This document shows positions 35,281-36,192 of a DNA stretch of 36,192 nucleotides, piece after piece. The stretch is from positions 1 to 36,192 of the forward strand of contig RDDZ01000066.1 of assembly GCA_003852775.1 (NCBI GenBank), given 5' to 3'. Made by a program: the position numbers and the translations under genes. Numbering within the stretch: the stretch's first letter is position 1; each line of letters opens with the position of its first letter. Source of the stretch: Microbacteriaceae bacterium. GTDB taxonomy: Bacteria > Actinomycetota > Actinomycetes > Actinomycetales > Microbacteriaceae. Under the pieces are notes generated by a model. That model saw nothing but the letters and a program-made list of their open reading frames with translations, ran no database searches and had not been told where the DNA came from.

Positions 35281-35303
35281 GTTCCCGACCGTCAATCGGG
35301 AAC
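35281..35303 (-). other. Hairpin in the 23S-5S spacer
   Basis: GTTCCCGA (35281-35288) and TCGGGAAC (35296-35303) form a perfect 8-bp stem with a 7-nt loop. It lies in the 113-nt spacer between 23S and 5S and is probably part of rRNA processing. No tRNA or other gene is seen in the spacer. Confidence 0.5.
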
Positions 35304-35349
35304 CACAAAGTGGACGCGAGCAACACGATTCTAAGAACTCATGTGTTGT

Positions 35350-36192
<843 letters not shown>

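Overview
The window comes from a high-GC actinobacterium, most likely a member of the Microbacteriaceae. This is inferred from four things: very high GC with C/G-ending codons; many genes that start directly after a TANNNT box with no ribosome binding site (leaderless transcripts); a conserved actinobacterial housekeeping cluster in the same order as Mycobacterium Rv1691-Rv1713; and families such as DUF222-HNH, DUF3817 and a stand-alone LigD-type polymerase. Nothing was searched against a database; family names are from recognition of motifs and alignment from memory.

Region 1 (1-8247, + strand) is a catabolic cluster. It runs amidohydrolase-2 lactonase-like enzyme (5' end outside the window), SDR dehydrogenase, a cytosolic six-hairpin glycosidase-like protein, an unusual transcription regulator, an alpha-ketoglutarate-semialdehyde-type aldehyde dehydrogenase, acylating acetaldehyde dehydrogenase (DmpF/MhpF type) and 4-hydroxy-2-oxovalerate aldolase (DmpG/MhpE type). 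Most neighbours overlap by 4 nt, so they are translationally coupled. Two clustered palindromes and a -10 box precede the regulator. A perfect 11-bp hairpin closes the cluster on the stop codon of the aldolase gene. The mix of carbohydrate-type upper genes with a meta-cleavage-type lower pathway is the most novel element here.

Region 2 (8232-12037) is a scarred recombination zone. It holds the 3' fragment of a LigD-type NHEJ polymerase gene, then guaA with a one-base deletion in a G-run, then a DUF3817 membrane gene cut at its 5' end. That gene is fused head-on, at about 10621, to a tyrosine integrase that has lost its own start. The integrase ends about 190 bp from the 3' end of tRNA-Pro(GGG), the classic position for an integrated element. 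The guaA segment is therefore bounded by a broken gene on each side.

Region 3 (12168-19187) holds a DUF4287 protein, a small unknown protein, apt, a DUF222-HNH endonuclease, a short UvrA-like (UvrA2/DrrC-type) ATPase and a P1B metal ATPase with a TPCP motif and no metal-binding N-terminal domain.

Region 4 (19209-35007, - strand) is the housekeeping cluster. Read in the direction of transcription it is TPR protein, HAD-IIA phosphatase, a 59-residue protein, tlyA, nadK, recN, pyrG, Nudix, xerD, parA, scpA, scpB, rluB, tyrA, cmk, der. These genes serve ribosome modification, NADP and CTP supply, DNA repair, chromosome dimer resolution and condensin-type segregation. Several internal leaderless promoters appear to divide it into sub-operons. 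Region 5 (35081-36192) is the distal end of an rRNA operon on the - strand: 23S (3' part), 5S and an intrinsic terminator. No stretch over 300 bases lacks a feature. No CRISPR array or transposase was seen.
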